Part shown: in pieces, positions 38,108 to 48,365 of the stretch
How positions within the stretch are numbered: position 1 is the first letter of the stretch
How the letters are laid out: each line of letters starts with the position of its first letter
Source of the DNA: Candidatus Sulfotelmatobacter sp.
GTDB lineage: Bacteria > Vulcanimicrobiota > Vulcanimicrobiia > Vulcanimicrobiales > Vulcanimicrobiaceae
Direction: 5' to 3'
DNA length: 64,000 nt
Assembly: GCA_035504415.1 (NCBI GenBank)
Contig: DATJRY010000013.1
Coordinates: 62,001 to 126,000 of the forward strand
Position numbers and translations under genes: made by a program
The notes under the pieces: model-generated
What the model was told of the DNA's origin: nothing
Seen by the model: only the letters and a program-made list of their open reading frames with translations
The model's database searches: none

Positions 38108-38809
38108 ATGGCGATTCTCTCGGTGGACGCGCTCGAACGCACCGTCGTCACGTGCCGCCGCTGTCCGGAGTTGCGCGCGTACTGCGCACACGTCGGCGCG
38201 ACGAAGAAGCGCGCGTTTCGCGATCAGACGTATTGGGCCAAGCCGGTCCCGGGCTGGGGCGATCCGGACGCGCGCGTGCTGCTGGTCGGCCTGGCTCCGG
38301 GCGCGCATGGCTCAAATAGGACGGGGCGCCCCTTCACCGGGGACGGGAGCGGCGAGTGGCTGTATCGCGCGCTCCATCGCGCCGGGTTCGCCAGCCAGCC
38401 GCATGCGATCGACCGCGACGACGGCCTGGTCCTGAGCGACGTCTACATCACCGCGGCCGTGCGCTGTGCGCCCCCGGCGAACAAGCCGACGCCGGCCCAG
38501 CGCGCGCGGTGCCTGCCGTACCTGCGCGACGAGCTGCGCGCCCTACGGGCCGTGCAGGTCGTCGTCACGCTTGGCAAGTTAGCCGACGACACCGTGCACT
38601 CGCTCATTCGTGAAGCGCAGGGTCAGCGCGGTCCGCGGGCACCGTTCGCGCACCTGGCCGAGAGCGCGGTCGAGCTGCCGGGCGGCCGCGCCGCGACCGT
38701 GCTGGCCTCCTATCACCCCAGCCGTCAGAACACCAACACCGGCGTCTTGACCGAACCGATGCTCGACGCCGTCTTCGCGCGTGCGCGCGCGCTGCTCACT
38801 GCTGATTGA
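38108..38809 (+). CDS. Uracil-DNA glycosylase, family 5 (UDGb)
   Basis: The ATG at 38108 gives 233 residues (a GTG at 38078 is an alternative). The first motif is GLAPGAHGSNRTGRPFTGD and the last is SYHPSRQNTNTG, both characteristic of family 5 UDGb. Four cysteines for a [4Fe-4S] cluster are likely: CRRC and the Cys of RAYC near the N-terminus, with VRCAPP and ARCLPY further on. Motif 1 has Ala where other UDGs have Asp, as in family 5, which also acts on deaminated purines. It starts back to back with the regulator. Confidence 0.9.
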   Translation: MAILSVDALERTVVTCRRCPELRAYCAHVGATKKRAFRDQTYWAKPVPGWGDPDARVLLVGLAPGAHGSNRTGRPFTGDGSGEWLYRALHRAGFASQPHAIDRDDGLVLSDVYITAAVRCAPPANKPTPAQRARCLPYLRDELRALRAVQVVVTLGKLADDTVHSLIREAQGQRGPRAPFAHLAESAVELPGGRAATVLASYHPSRQNTNTGVLTEPMLDAVFARARALLTAD

Positions 38810-38927
38810 CCCGCGCACATCGTGGGTATTGCGAGTGCGACCGACGTCACGACCGTGGCGTGCGGCCGGTTTCGTGCGTGCTTGGCAGGCATACTGACTC
38901 GCGGCGCTGGGTACTTTCGCGATCGCT

Positions 38928-39125
38928 ATGGAGTTCCGCATCGACGACAAAGACCTGAGCGCCTTCCTGGTGTACGCGAGCCGCGAGCGTAGTCTCGACG
39001 CGTCGCTGCGAGCAGCCAACCGCTACGGTCGCTCCGACGAACATCGCCGTTCGATCGACGCGCTGCGCGAGCTCAACAAGAAGATGCTCTTCCGCGAGAC
39101 CCGCCGCAACTCGCACTTCTTCTGA
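38928..39125 (+). CDS. Small basic protein, unknown function
   Basis: A 65-residue frame starting MEFRIDDKDLSAFLVYASRE. It is charged and mainly helical (SLDASLRAANRYGRSDEHRR, SIDALRELNKKMLFRETRR). A TACTTT box lies ten bases before the ATG, which would give a near-leaderless transcript. A perfect 12-bp hairpin follows the stop. Not recognised. Confidence 0.5.
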   Translation: MEFRIDDKDLSAFLVYASRERSLDASLRAANRYGRSDEHRRSIDALRELNKKMLFRETRRNSHFF

Positions 39126-39145
39126 CGCTTCGGCCAAGCTCATGG

Positions 39146-39180
39146 GCTGGTCGCCGACGCCAGCGCGCTCGGCGACCAGC
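39146..39180. terminator. 12-bp perfect hairpin between convergent genes
   Basis: GCTGGTCGCCGA (39146-39157) pairs perfectly with TCGGCGACCAGC (39169-39180) around an 11-base loop. It lies between the stop of the small plus-strand gene and the stop of the methyltransferase on the minus strand. It therefore probably ends transcription in both directions and marks the edge of the restriction-modification cassette. Confidence 0.65.
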
Positions 39181-39824
39181 TACGCGAGCCGCAGTTGATC
39201 TTCTGCCACTTTGCTGTGATGCGCGTACGTCTTCCAGGAGATATCGTAGGCGGCGGACTGATTACCCCAAGCCGTCCACCCCTCTCGAGTTCCGCGGGCA
39301 AAAAGTTCTAGGAAGGGCCCGCGGCTGCACGCCTCAACGAGCTCATACAACTCATCCGGTTTCCGACTATGCTCACGCTTCCGCGTCTCTAGCATGTTGA
39401 CTTGCCGACGACCTGGGGCTAGAGTTCGAGCATTCTTACCCTTGACTCCGAATAACACAAGCTCGGTTACGTTCCGAAAATAGAAACCCACCCCACGCCC
39501 ATCAGAGCCTCCATCCTTGCGGACTTTGTGCCACACAAGGTTTGTTTTGTATCGGAAACCCCATGCTTCCATCAATCGAATCCCGTCCGGGAGCAAGGCA
39601 TTCGGTACCCAGAGGTACAGGTGCGCGACGTCTGCACTAACGTCCGGCACGGGAAGCGACGCTATGTCCTCAAGCGTCATCGTTTCGTAGCGGCTGAGGC
39701 GCCTGTGTTCCGGTGCCATCTTGCCGGTTCGATTTTGAAACCGCCAAGGTGGATCGGCAAGAATAGTCCCGAACCGTTTGCCCGACGTGCATCTAAGTAA
39801 GTCGCGCGACGCTGCCTTATTCAT
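39180..39824 (-). CDS. MT-A70-family DNA adenine methyltransferase
   Basis: The ATG at 39824 gives 214 residues. The catalytic DPPW motif is at 24-27 (ILADPPWRFQ), followed by TLEDIASLPVPDV, LYLWVPNALLPDGIRLMEAWGFRYKT and a C-terminal QVNMLETRKREHSRKPDELYEL. This is the MT-A70 fold that puts a methyl on N6 of adenine, a known partner of BglII/BstYI-like endonucleases. It overlaps the endonuclease gene by ATGA. GC is lower than in the surrounding chromosome. Confidence 0.88.
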   Translation of the reverse strand: MNKAASRDLLRCTSGKRFGTILADPPWRFQNRTGKMAPEHRRLSRYETMTLEDIASLPVPDVSADVAHLYLWVPNALLPDGIRLMEAWGFRYKTNLVWHKVRKDGGSDGRGVGFYFRNVTELVLFGVKGKNARTLAPGRRQVNMLETRKREHSRKPDELYELVEACSRGPFLELFARGTREGWTAWGNQSAAYDISWKTYAHHSKVAEDQLRLA

Positions 39825-40666
39825 GATTCGCTCCAATCGGATATACACGCCGGACGAATGCCTAGAGCCAGCACCGGACATCCGCCGTTCCTACCAGAAT
39901 TGAGTCGATAGAGCAACTTGCCCATCCACGTCGTGCTCGCGCCGTACTTAGCCGCCGTCGGCTTTGGATCGCCGTCCTCGTTGACGGCAATCTTCCCCGT
40001 CTTTGTGAGCGCTGGTCCAAGCTTTTGAAACACCGGGTTAAGGTCGCCTGAACGTGTCACCAGGACCGCAGCATCGATGATGCCACACTCCCAGAACGCG
40101 CGAAACGCGTAGAGATCCCGGTCAAACGTTTGGTCCTTGCTGTTCCACTCCAAGTCGAACGCAACGCGCTCCTTCACGTAATCGATCTTGTGCGCGTCGA
40201 TGAAGCGCTCGCGCGTCGTCTCTGCCGACTTCGAACCGCGCGAGCGCACGAGTGTTCCGCGACGATTGAGACGCGTCGTCTCTTCAAGCCAGGTTAGATA
40301 GACTCGCAAGTCCGCGCGAATAACCGTTTCATGCCATCCGTCTGGTCGAAGCATCGCGCTAAAGGCCTTGGGAATATCTGACTCGTTCCCGCCGGGCATG
40401 CGAATCTGGGTCGTGGTCAGGGTAAACGAACCGAGCGCGGCCAAGAGCTGCTCGAATTCAGCCTGACGAGTTTCTGAAAGTATAAGTGCCGCATTGCGGT
40501 AACTGTACACCTCATACTTTTCCAAAATGTGAACCGGAAGCTTCGAGCGGACGAGAGCCGGAGGGTCCGCATTCTCGTTCGGCGCCGAGGCGACATCGGA
40601 ACTCTCAACAAGGAGAGAAAAAGCGTCGTCAATTTCGGCGTCGCCAGACCCGAGATCGTCGTCCAA
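39821..40666 (-). CDS. Type II restriction endonuclease, BglII/BstYI-like
   Basis: A TTG at 40666 (preceded by GGGGGT) gives 281 residues. The central region VHILEKYEVYSYRNAALIL and the catalytic block AFDLEWNSKDQTFDRDLYAFR (Asp171, Glu173, Lys177) followed by GIIDAAVLVTR match the BglII/BstYI family. Members cut A/GATCT-like sites. The site here cannot be inferred from sequence. It lies directly before the methyltransferase gene with which it overlaps. GC is lower than in the surrounding genes. Confidence 0.82.
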   Translation of the reverse strand: MDDDLGSGDAEIDDAFSLLVESSDVASAPNENADPPALVRSKLPVHILEKYEVYSYRNAALILSETRQAEFEQLLAALGSFTLTTTQIRMPGGNESDIPKAFSAMLRPDGWHETVIRADLRVYLTWLEETTRLNRRGTLVRSRGSKSAETTRERFIDAHKIDYVKERVAFDLEWNSKDQTFDRDLYAFRAFWECGIIDAAVLVTRSGDLNPVFQKLGPALTKTGKIAVNEDGDPKPTAAKYGASTTWMGKLLYRLNSGRNGGCPVLALGIRPACISDWSES

Positions 40667-40749
40667 GCTACCCCCAATACCCGACCGACCGGCTGGCCCT
40701 CGCCGCCGGATCTGGCGCGTGAATCGAACACGCGTACGTTGTTGTTATC

Positions 40750-41001
40750 CTATGCTCTTCTGGACGTTTCGTCAACGCGTGTCAGCCGAACAAGTCCACC
40801 GGAGACCATAAAGGCAGGGTCCTTCCGAAGATCACGCATGCAAGTCGTGCGCGGCGTCTTCCTCGTAGCGCTCGCCGTGGTGAGCTCGGGATATGACTCC
40901 GACAAGCCCCGCCACAGGTCTCGGGTCGAGCACACGGTATCTAGGTGGTGCGCTTTCAGCCAAGCCTCGGCGGCACGGGCGAAACGTGATCTCCTTCGCA
41001 C
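40750..41001 (-). CDS. Small winged-helix-like protein of the restriction cassette
   Basis: An 83-residue frame from a GTG at 41001, two bases after the aspS stop; AAGGA in the end of aspS lies five bases before it. The sequence (AAEAWLKAHHLDTVCSTRDLW, CMRDLRKDPAFMVSGGLVRLT) suggests three helices and a beta wing. It could regulate the restriction genes, be a DNA-binding subunit or be a leftover fragment. GC is lower than in aspS. Confidence 0.5.
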   Translation of the reverse strand: MRRRSRFARAAEAWLKAHHLDTVCSTRDLWRGLSESYPELTTASATRKTPRTTCMRDLRKDPAFMVSGGLVRLTRVDETSRRA

Positions 41002-41003
41002 GG

Positions 41004-42765
<1,762 letters not shown>

Positions 42766-42773
<8 letters not shown>

Positions 42774-43662
42774 GTAAGGCGGCCTTGACTCCGGTGAGGT
42801 AGTGATATTGATACGAGAGCGTGCGCCCGAAGCCGGGCTCGGCGGCGCTTCGCTCGATCCAGCCGCGCAGCGGCGGCACGGCGTTCACGAGATCGTACAA
42901 CGCCAGCGAGAGCGGTGTCATCCCCAAACGCAGGCGCACGTCCCACGCCGGGTGTTTGCGGTAGAAACGCACCGTCGAACGGCCCGCCAGCTCGTACTTC
43001 TTCTGCTGCTCGTCCCACGGGATGTACTGATAGTGGTAGTTGACCGCGCGCGGCTCGTAGACGATCGGCACGCCGGCGTGCTGCAAGCGGTAACCCAGCT
43101 CGAGATCCTCGTGGCCGTAGCCGGTGAAGCTCTCGTCGAACCGCCCGACCCGGTCGAGCTCGCTCTTGGGAACCGACGCGTTGCCGGTCAGGAAGTACAG
43201 CCAGCTCAGCTTCTTGGGCTGCTCGCCGTGCAGCGGCCGGCGCAGCGCCGGATCGTCGCGTTTGCGCAGGTACTCCTCGTACGTGTCGACCTGCACTTCC
43301 ATGCCGACCACGGCGCGCACGCCCGGCCGATCGTGGTGCGCGAGGTGGCGCGTGAGCAAGTCGGGCGAGGCGATGATGTCGGAGTCGGTGAACAGCACGA
43401 TCGCGCCGCGCGCCGCCGCGATGCCGGCGTTGCGCGCGCCCGCGCGCCCGCTGTACGGGCCGGGCAGGTGACGCACGAACGGGTGGTCGCGCGCGACCTC
43501 GGCGAGGTACGCGGCGGTGCCGTCGTCGGAGTTCGAGTCGGCGACGATGACCTCGTAGTCGCGCGGGCGATCCTGCGCGATCAGCGCGGGGATCATCAAG
43601 CGCAGCGTATCGATGCGGTTGTACGTCGGAACGACGACGGAGAGGCGCGGCAGTTCGGTCAT
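42766..43662 (-). CDS. Family 2 glycosyltransferase
   Basis: A 298-residue GT-A enzyme. It has [38 protein letters not shown], the donor/metal motif TDSD in [12 protein letters not shown] and the acceptor-side block [19 protein letters not shown]. No membrane helix is visible. It transfers a sugar from a nucleotide donor to a growing glycan; sugar and acceptor are not known. It is the last glycosyltransferase of the cluster, coupled to the GT9 gene (ATGA) and to aspS (eight-base overlap). Confidence 0.9.
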
Positions 43663-44636
43663 AGCAGAGAGGCGACGGCGGCGACGATCTCGGCGCGCGA
43701 AGCGCGCAACGAGGCGTCGGACTCGTCCGGCGGTTTCCGCAGCACGGCGTTCGGCACGCGGTACGGCGACCATTCCTGGGAGGCCAGCCGAAACCAGGCG
43801 TGCTCGAACAGGACCACGGTCGGCACGTGGACGGCGCTTGCGACATGCGTCGCACCGGTGTCGATGGTGACCACGCAGGCGGCGCGTTCGAAGGCCGCCG
43901 TCCAGACGTGGAACGGCAGCTCGCCGCGCACCGCGTCGGCGACCCCGGCCGCGGCCACCTGTGCGCCCAGCTCGCGCGCGTCCTCCCCGTAGGTCGCGAC
44001 CAGCGGCCGGCCCAGCACGCGCAGCTCGCGGAACAGCTGCAGGCAGCTGGCCGTCGTCGAGCCGCGCTCGGTCCAGCGGCGCCCCAGTTGGACGATGATC
44101 GGCGCCGGCGGCAGGTCGGCGACCGCCGCGCGGTCGGCGTCGGTGACCGGCAGCACCAGCTCGCGCGAGAGCGTCGTCGCACCGGCCGCCACGACCACCG
44201 CCAGCACCTGATCGACCTCGTGCGCGACGACGCGGCTGGGGTCGCGTTCGGCGCGCACCGGGTCGGCCTGCGAGAGCACGACCTCGCTCAACCGCAAGCG
44301 CAGCGACGCGCGCGCGGCCCAGCGCGAGGCGTAGGTGTAGCCGACGCGGCGGCGCGCGCGAGTCGCCGCGATCAGCCGATGATCGACGTCGCGCGGCGCC
44401 AACGCGACCGCCAAGTCGACGTCGTGGAAGCGCGCGCCGAACACCTCCGGCCGCACCTCGGCGGGGTAGTCGACGACCGCGTCCACGTCGGGCGAGCGCT
44501 CGACGACGACCGCGTTGTAGCGGCTGGCGACCAGCGTGACGTGCGCGTCGGGGAACGAGCGGCGCACCGACGCGATCGCAGGCGTCGAGAGGATCAGATC
44601 GCCGACGCGATCGGTCCGCGAGAGCACGATGCGCAT
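43659..44636 (-). CDS. Family 9 glycosyltransferase (heptosyltransferase-like)
   Basis: The ATG at 44636 gives 325 residues of the GT9 type. MRIVLSRTDRVGDLILSTPAIASVRR is the standard N-terminus, PIIVQLGRRWTERG and VVTIDTGATHVASAV the nucleotide-sugar region with the D-T-G-x-x-H motif. GT9 enzymes usually use ADP-heptose, which this operon makes. It is five bases from the GT2 gene upstream and overlaps the next GT2 by ATGA. Confidence 0.9.
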   Translation of the reverse strand: MRIVLSRTDRVGDLILSTPAIASVRRSFPDAHVTLVASRYNAVVVERSPDVDAVVDYPAEVRPEVFGARFHDVDLAVALAPRDVDHRLIAATRARRRVGYTYASRWAARASLRLRLSEVVLSQADPVRAERDPSRVVAHEVDQVLAVVVAAGATTLSRELVLPVTDADRAAVADLPPAPIIVQLGRRWTERGSTTASCLQLFRELRVLGRPLVATYGEDARELGAQVAAAGVADAVRGELPFHVWTAAFERAACVVTIDTGATHVASAVHVPTVVLFEHAWFRLASQEWSPYRVPNAVLRKPPDESDASLRASRAEIVAAVASLL

Positions 44637-44641
44637 GCGGT

Positions 44642-45568
44642 CTACGCGCGCTTCGCGCGGGCCAGCTCGTCGTAGTAGGCCGCGCTGGCCAGGAGGCGCG
44701 CGGCCGCGAGGCGCACCGTCGAGAGCCGCTCGTCCTCGTCCGGCGTGCCGACCATCCGTTCCAACCGCCCGACCAGCGGGCTGCGCCGCAACGCGTCGCC
44801 GAGCAGCCGCTGCGGCGTGGTGTCGCCGATCGCCAGCGCGACCCGCCAGCTCGGATGGAGCTGCTCGAGCCGCACCGCCGTGCGCGCCTGCGCGCGGACT
44901 TGGCGCAGCATCCCCGCCACGTTCGTTCCCTTGGGCCGCGGCTTGTAGTGGAACGCGACCGCGCGCCGGTTGAAGACGGCCTTGGTCCCGATCGCGCGCA
45001 AGCGCAGGCCGAGCTCGATGTCCTCCCAGCCGTACTCGCTGAACGACTCGTCGAAGCGGCCGCCCACCGCGTCGAGCCGCGCGCGGCGCACCGACACGTT
45101 CGAGGTCCAGAACCAGTTGGCGCTGTAGTTGCGCAGCGACCAGACCGGCGGCGGGAGCGCGTCGAACGACTCGGTGTTGATCACCGCGCCGCGCACGACG
45201 ACGTCGCCGTGCTTGGCGTCGCTGCGCAGGTGCTCGGCGGCGAAGACGGGCGTCGGCAGCACGTCGTCGTCGATGAACGCGATGCGTTCTCCGCGCGCCG
45301 CCGCGATGCCGGTGTTGCGCGCGTTCGCCAGGCCGCCGTTGGGTTGGCGGATCGCGGTGAAGGCGCACGTCGCGAGCGCCTTGGCGCGCTCGATGACCGC
45401 CGGCGTGTCGTCGTGCGAACCGTCGTCGACCAGCACGACCTCGTACTGGTCGGGCGCCAGCGTCTGATCGAAGCACGCCTCGAGCACCCGCCCCAGCAAA
45501 TGCGCGCGATTATACGTACACAGTTGAATAGTGAGTGCGCAATCATTCTGCGCTCGGTCTGTCAACAT
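44642..45568 (-). CDS. Family 2 glycosyltransferase with repeat-derived N-terminus
   Basis: A 308-residue GT-A enzyme. The core starts ALTIQLCTYNRAHLLGRVLEA, with EVVLVDDGSHDDTPAV, GGLANARNTGIAAARG and the DDD metal motif in IAFIDDDVLPTP, then SEYGWEDIELGLRLRAIG. The first residues MLTDRAQNDC match the start of the intergenic repeat frames at 6.7 and 61.9 kb (MDRAQ). The first twenty codons are AT-richer than the rest. It is seven bases after the GT9 stop. Confidence 0.88.
   Translation of the reverse strand: MLTDRAQNDCALTIQLCTYNRAHLLGRVLEACFDQTLAPDQYEVVLVDDGSHDDTPAVIERAKALATCAFTAIRQPNGGLANARNTGIAAARGERIAFIDDDVLPTPVFAAEHLRSDAKHGDVVVRGAVINTESFDALPPPVWSLRNYSANWFWTSNVSVRRARLDAVGGRFDESFSEYGWEDIELGLRLRAIGTKAVFNRRAVAFHYKPRPKGTNVAGMLRQVRAQARTAVRLEQLHPSWRVALAIGDTTPQRLLGDALRRSPLVGRLERMVGTPDEDERLSTVRLAAARLLASAAYYDELARAKRA
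45539..45568 (-). repeat. Repeat-like segment, copy C (start of a glycosyltransferase gene)
   Basis: On the minus strand this reads ATGTTGACAGACCGAGCGCAGAA and continues; GACCGAGCGCAGAA is shared with copy A, and with copy B except for a three-base insertion. As in those copies it follows a stop codon within a few bases and starts with an ATG in the same frame. Here it forms the N-terminal codons of the glycosyltransferase. Confidence 0.5.
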
Positions 45569-45575
45569 AGTGGTG

Positions 45576-46568
45576 TCAGTGGTCGGCGGGGATCAGCAGG
45601 CCGTCCAGGGCGCGCAGGATGCCGCGCGTGTCGAGCTCGCGCACGCAGGCGAAGTCGGGGCAGGTCTCCTTGCGATGGCCGGACGGGCACGGATAGGTGG
45701 CGCGCACGACGGCGACCCGCGCGCCGAGCGGTGCCCAGCGGTCGGGCTCGTCGGATTGCAGCGCGAAGATCCCGACCGTGGGCGCGCCGACGGCGGCCGC
45801 GACGTGCATCGGCCCGGAGTCCATCGCCAGCACCGCGCGCGCGCGCTCGGCCAGCGCGCCGAACGTGCCGATGGTGGTCGCGCCCGCGACCGGGGTGACG
45901 CCGCGGCCCGAGCGATCGGCGATCGCTTCGGCGATCGGCGCGTCCTGGGCGGTGCCGGTCACCAGCACCCGGACGTCGTCGCGCGCGCGCAGCGCCTGCG
46001 TCAGCTCCACGAACCCGTCGACCGGCCAGCGCGCGCGCTGCGCCGAGAGCCCGCGGGTCGGGTGCAGGATGACGAACGGTCCCTCGACGTCGTGCACGCG
46101 CAATAGCGCGTTCGCGACCTCGCGGTCCTGCGCGGTCGGCACGAACGCGGGGCGCGCGTCGGCGGCGTCGCAACCGAGCGCGCGCGCGTAGTCGAGCAAG
46201 ATCTGGGTCCAGTGGCTCGTGCGGTCGCCCAGCTCGCTGCGCACCACGACCCGTTGGGTGAAGAGGCCGGAGTAGAGGCGCCGGGCCTGGCCGACTCGCT
46301 GCGCGATCCGCGCGCGCCACGGCAGCAGCGCCGTGCCGAGCGTGGCCCAGGTGACGACCGCCGCGTCGTAACCGGCGGCCAGCTTCGCTCCCCACGGCAC
46401 GACCGCGTCGAGCTCGGGGATGCGGCGGGCGAGATCGGCGTGCGCGGGCAGAACGACGGCGTCGACCGCCGGCCAACGGGCGCGCAGGGCGCGCGCCACG
46501 ACCCCGGCGAGCAGCGTGTCGCCGAGCCCTCCGCCGGCGGCCACCAGCAACGCCCGATCAGAACCCAT
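45576..46568 (-). CDS. Family 9 glycosyltransferase (heptosyltransferase-like)
   Basis: A 330-residue GT9 protein. The N-terminus LLVAAGGGLGDTLLAGVVARAL, the middle FVILHPTRGLSAQRARWPVDGFVELTQAL and VLAMDSGPMHVAAAVGAPTVGIFALQSDEPDRWAPLG are diagnostic for ADP-heptose-LPS heptosyltransferases. The C-terminal CPSGHRKETCPDFACV cysteine cluster is common in this group. The gene overlaps the GT9 gene upstream by 11 bases. Confidence 0.92.
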   Translation of the reverse strand: MGSDRALLVAAGGGLGDTLLAGVVARALRARWPAVDAVVLPAHADLARRIPELDAVVPWGAKLAAGYDAAVVTWATLGTALLPWRARIAQRVGQARRLYSGLFTQRVVVRSELGDRTSHWTQILLDYARALGCDAADARPAFVPTAQDREVANALLRVHDVEGPFVILHPTRGLSAQRARWPVDGFVELTQALRARDDVRVLVTGTAQDAPIAEAIADRSGRGVTPVAGATTIGTFGALAERARAVLAMDSGPMHVAAAVGAPTVGIFALQSDEPDRWAPLGARVAVVRATYPCPSGHRKETCPDFACVRELDTRGILRALDGLLIPADH

Positions 46569-47502
46569 CCTGCACGGCTTCGACCAGCGCGGCTCCCGTA
46601 CCGCCGGCGACCACCGAGGCGCGCAGCATGCGCGACGAAGACGCCCACGGCCACCAGCGCCGGACTTGGTCGCCGAAACGAGCGTCCGGGAACACGTCGA
46701 CGACCGGCGTCCCCAGCATCCCGGCGACGTGGGCGGCGCCGGTGTCGACGGTCACCACCGCCCGGGCGCCGTCGAGCGCGGCCACCCAGTCGGCCAGCCG
46801 GGCGAACGTCGCGACGGGGACGCCGAGCGCCCGTTCGGCCGAGGCAGCGTCGCCCGGAGCGGCGACGACCAGCAGTCCCGCCGGCTGGAGGCGCATGACC
46901 GCCGAGCGCAGCGCCTCGTCGGGGACGCCGATCGCGGCCCACTTCGGCCCCGCCTGCAGCAGCACCGGGCCGCGCTCGCGCGGCGGCGCGGTCGCGACGA
47001 ACAGCGAGCGCAGCCGGGCGGCGTCGGTGGTCGGCCGTTCGGGTTCGACCAGGCCGCGGCCGAGCCGGTAGAGCACCTCGACCTCGTGCGCCGCCTCGCC
47101 GCCGATGCGCTGCGAGCGCGCGACCCGCGCGGTCGTGCGCGCGCGCACCCAGAGCGTCTTGAACGGCCGCGCCCAGCCGGTGGTGAAGCCGATTCGGCGC
47201 GGGATCGGCGCCGCCAGCGCGAACGCTTCGGGCTCCTCGCTGGCGATCAGCGCGACGTCGTAGCGCATCGCCGCGATCTCGTCCTTCGCGCGCGCGGTGC
47301 TGGCCGGCGTCGAACCGTGCGCGGGCCACGGAATTCGCTCGAGCACGTGCTCGGCGATCAGCACGCCCGGCGCGTAGAGCCCCGCGTTGCGCGTCGTGAG
47401 CGCCATCCCGACGGCGTGACCCGCTGCGCGCAGGCCGGCCACCAGTGGCGCGCAGACCGCGGCGTCGCCGATCCCGTCGAGCCGAACGACCAGGACGCGC
47501 AC
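46558..47502 (-). CDS. Family 9 glycosyltransferase (heptosyltransferase-like)
   Basis: The GTG at 47502 gives 314 residues. The N-terminus RVLVVRLDGIGDAAVCAPLVAGLRAAGH and the nucleotide-binding block AVVTVDTGAAHVAGMLGTPVVDVFPDARF place it in GT9. PVLLQAGPKWAAIGVPDEAL covers the hinge region. It is the first of the two adjacent GT9 genes, so successive heptose additions are plausible. It starts five bases after the GT2 gene. Acceptor unknown. Confidence 0.9.
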   Translation of the reverse strand: MRVLVVRLDGIGDAAVCAPLVAGLRAAGHAVGMALTTRNAGLYAPGVLIAEHVLERIPWPAHGSTPASTARAKDEIAAMRYDVALIASEEPEAFALAAPIPRRIGFTTGWARPFKTLWVRARTTARVARSQRIGGEAAHEVEVLYRLGRGLVEPERPTTDAARLRSLFVATAPPRERGPVLLQAGPKWAAIGVPDEALRSAVMRLQPAGLLVVAAPGDAASAERALGVPVATFARLADWVAALDGARAVVTVDTGAAHVAGMLGTPVVDVFPDARFGDQVRRWWPWASSSRMLRASVVAGGTGAALVEAVQDGF

Positions 47503-47507
47503 CGCGC

Positions 47508-48365
47508 TCAGTCGCGCAGGTGCGTGCGCAGCTCGTTCGTGTAGACGTTGTCGAGCAGCGCTTCGCGCGCCAACGTCTGCACGACGCGCGGCGCGTGCGG
47601 CGTGCTGGCCAGCCCGGCCAGCAGCGGCTGCGCGAACGGCGGCGCGAACACGCGCGCGCGCAGCAAGTTCAGCGCGTACGCGCCGGTGGCGAGCTTGACC
47701 CGCCCGGTCGGGTGCTTGCGCACGAAGCGCGCCGCCATGCGCGCCTTCTCGATCGCTTTCCCGAGCGCTTCTTCCAGTGACTCGGTCGTCGGCGGCTTGA
47801 TGTGCCAGAGGTAGGCGTCCCAGGCGAAGGCGCGTTTGACGCCGTGCTGGCGCAGCCGCACGCCGACGTCGGTGTCCTCCCAGCCGTACAGGTCGAAGCT
47901 CTCGTCGAAGCAGCCGACGGCCCGCAGATCGTCGGTCGGCACCGAGACGTTGCACGTGACGAAGAAGGCGTTCGAGAAGTTGGCGGCGCTGGGCACCGGG
48001 CGGTCCGCCGCCGAAGGGACGTTGACGATCGGCCCCGAGACCGCCAGCGCGCCGCGTCCGTCGTGCGCCCGCGCGTGCGCGGCCAAGAACGTCGGCGGCA
48101 GCACGACGTCGTCGTCGACGAACACGACGTGATCGCCGCCGGCCTGCGCGATCCCCGCGTTGCGGGCCTTGCCGCGATTGGGTTCCGCGACGTACACGTA
48201 ACGCGCGTCGTGCGCGCGCGCGACGGCGGGCGTCGCGTCGCTCGAGCCGTTGTCGGCGACGACGATCTCGAACGGCGGCGCCTCGACCTGCGCGCGCAGC
48301 GAGGCCAGCGCGCCGTCCAACAGCGGCGCCCGGTTGCGGGTCGCGATCACCACCGAGAGGTTCAC
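47508..48365 (-). CDS. Family 2 glycosyltransferase
   Basis: A GTG at 48365 gives 285 residues. LSVVIATRNRAPLLDGALASL, EIVVADNGSSDATPAV, NRGKARNAGIAQAGGDHVVFVDDDVVLPP and FDLYGWEDTDVGVRLRQHG mark a GT-A transferase of the type found twice more in this operon; the DDD gives the metal site. The start overlaps the LpxB-like stop by GTGA. Sugar and acceptor unknown. Confidence 0.9.
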   Translation of the reverse strand: MNLSVVIATRNRAPLLDGALASLRAQVEAPPFEIVVADNGSSDATPAVARAHDARYVYVAEPNRGKARNAGIAQAGGDHVVFVDDDVVLPPTFLAAHARAHDGRGALAVSGPIVNVPSAADRPVPSAANFSNAFFVTCNVSVPTDDLRAVGCFDESFDLYGWEDTDVGVRLRQHGVKRAFAWDAYLWHIKPPTTESLEEALGKAIEKARMAARFVRKHPTGRVKLATGAYALNLLRARVFAPPFAQPLLAGLASTPHAPRVVQTLAREALLDNVYTNELRTHLRD

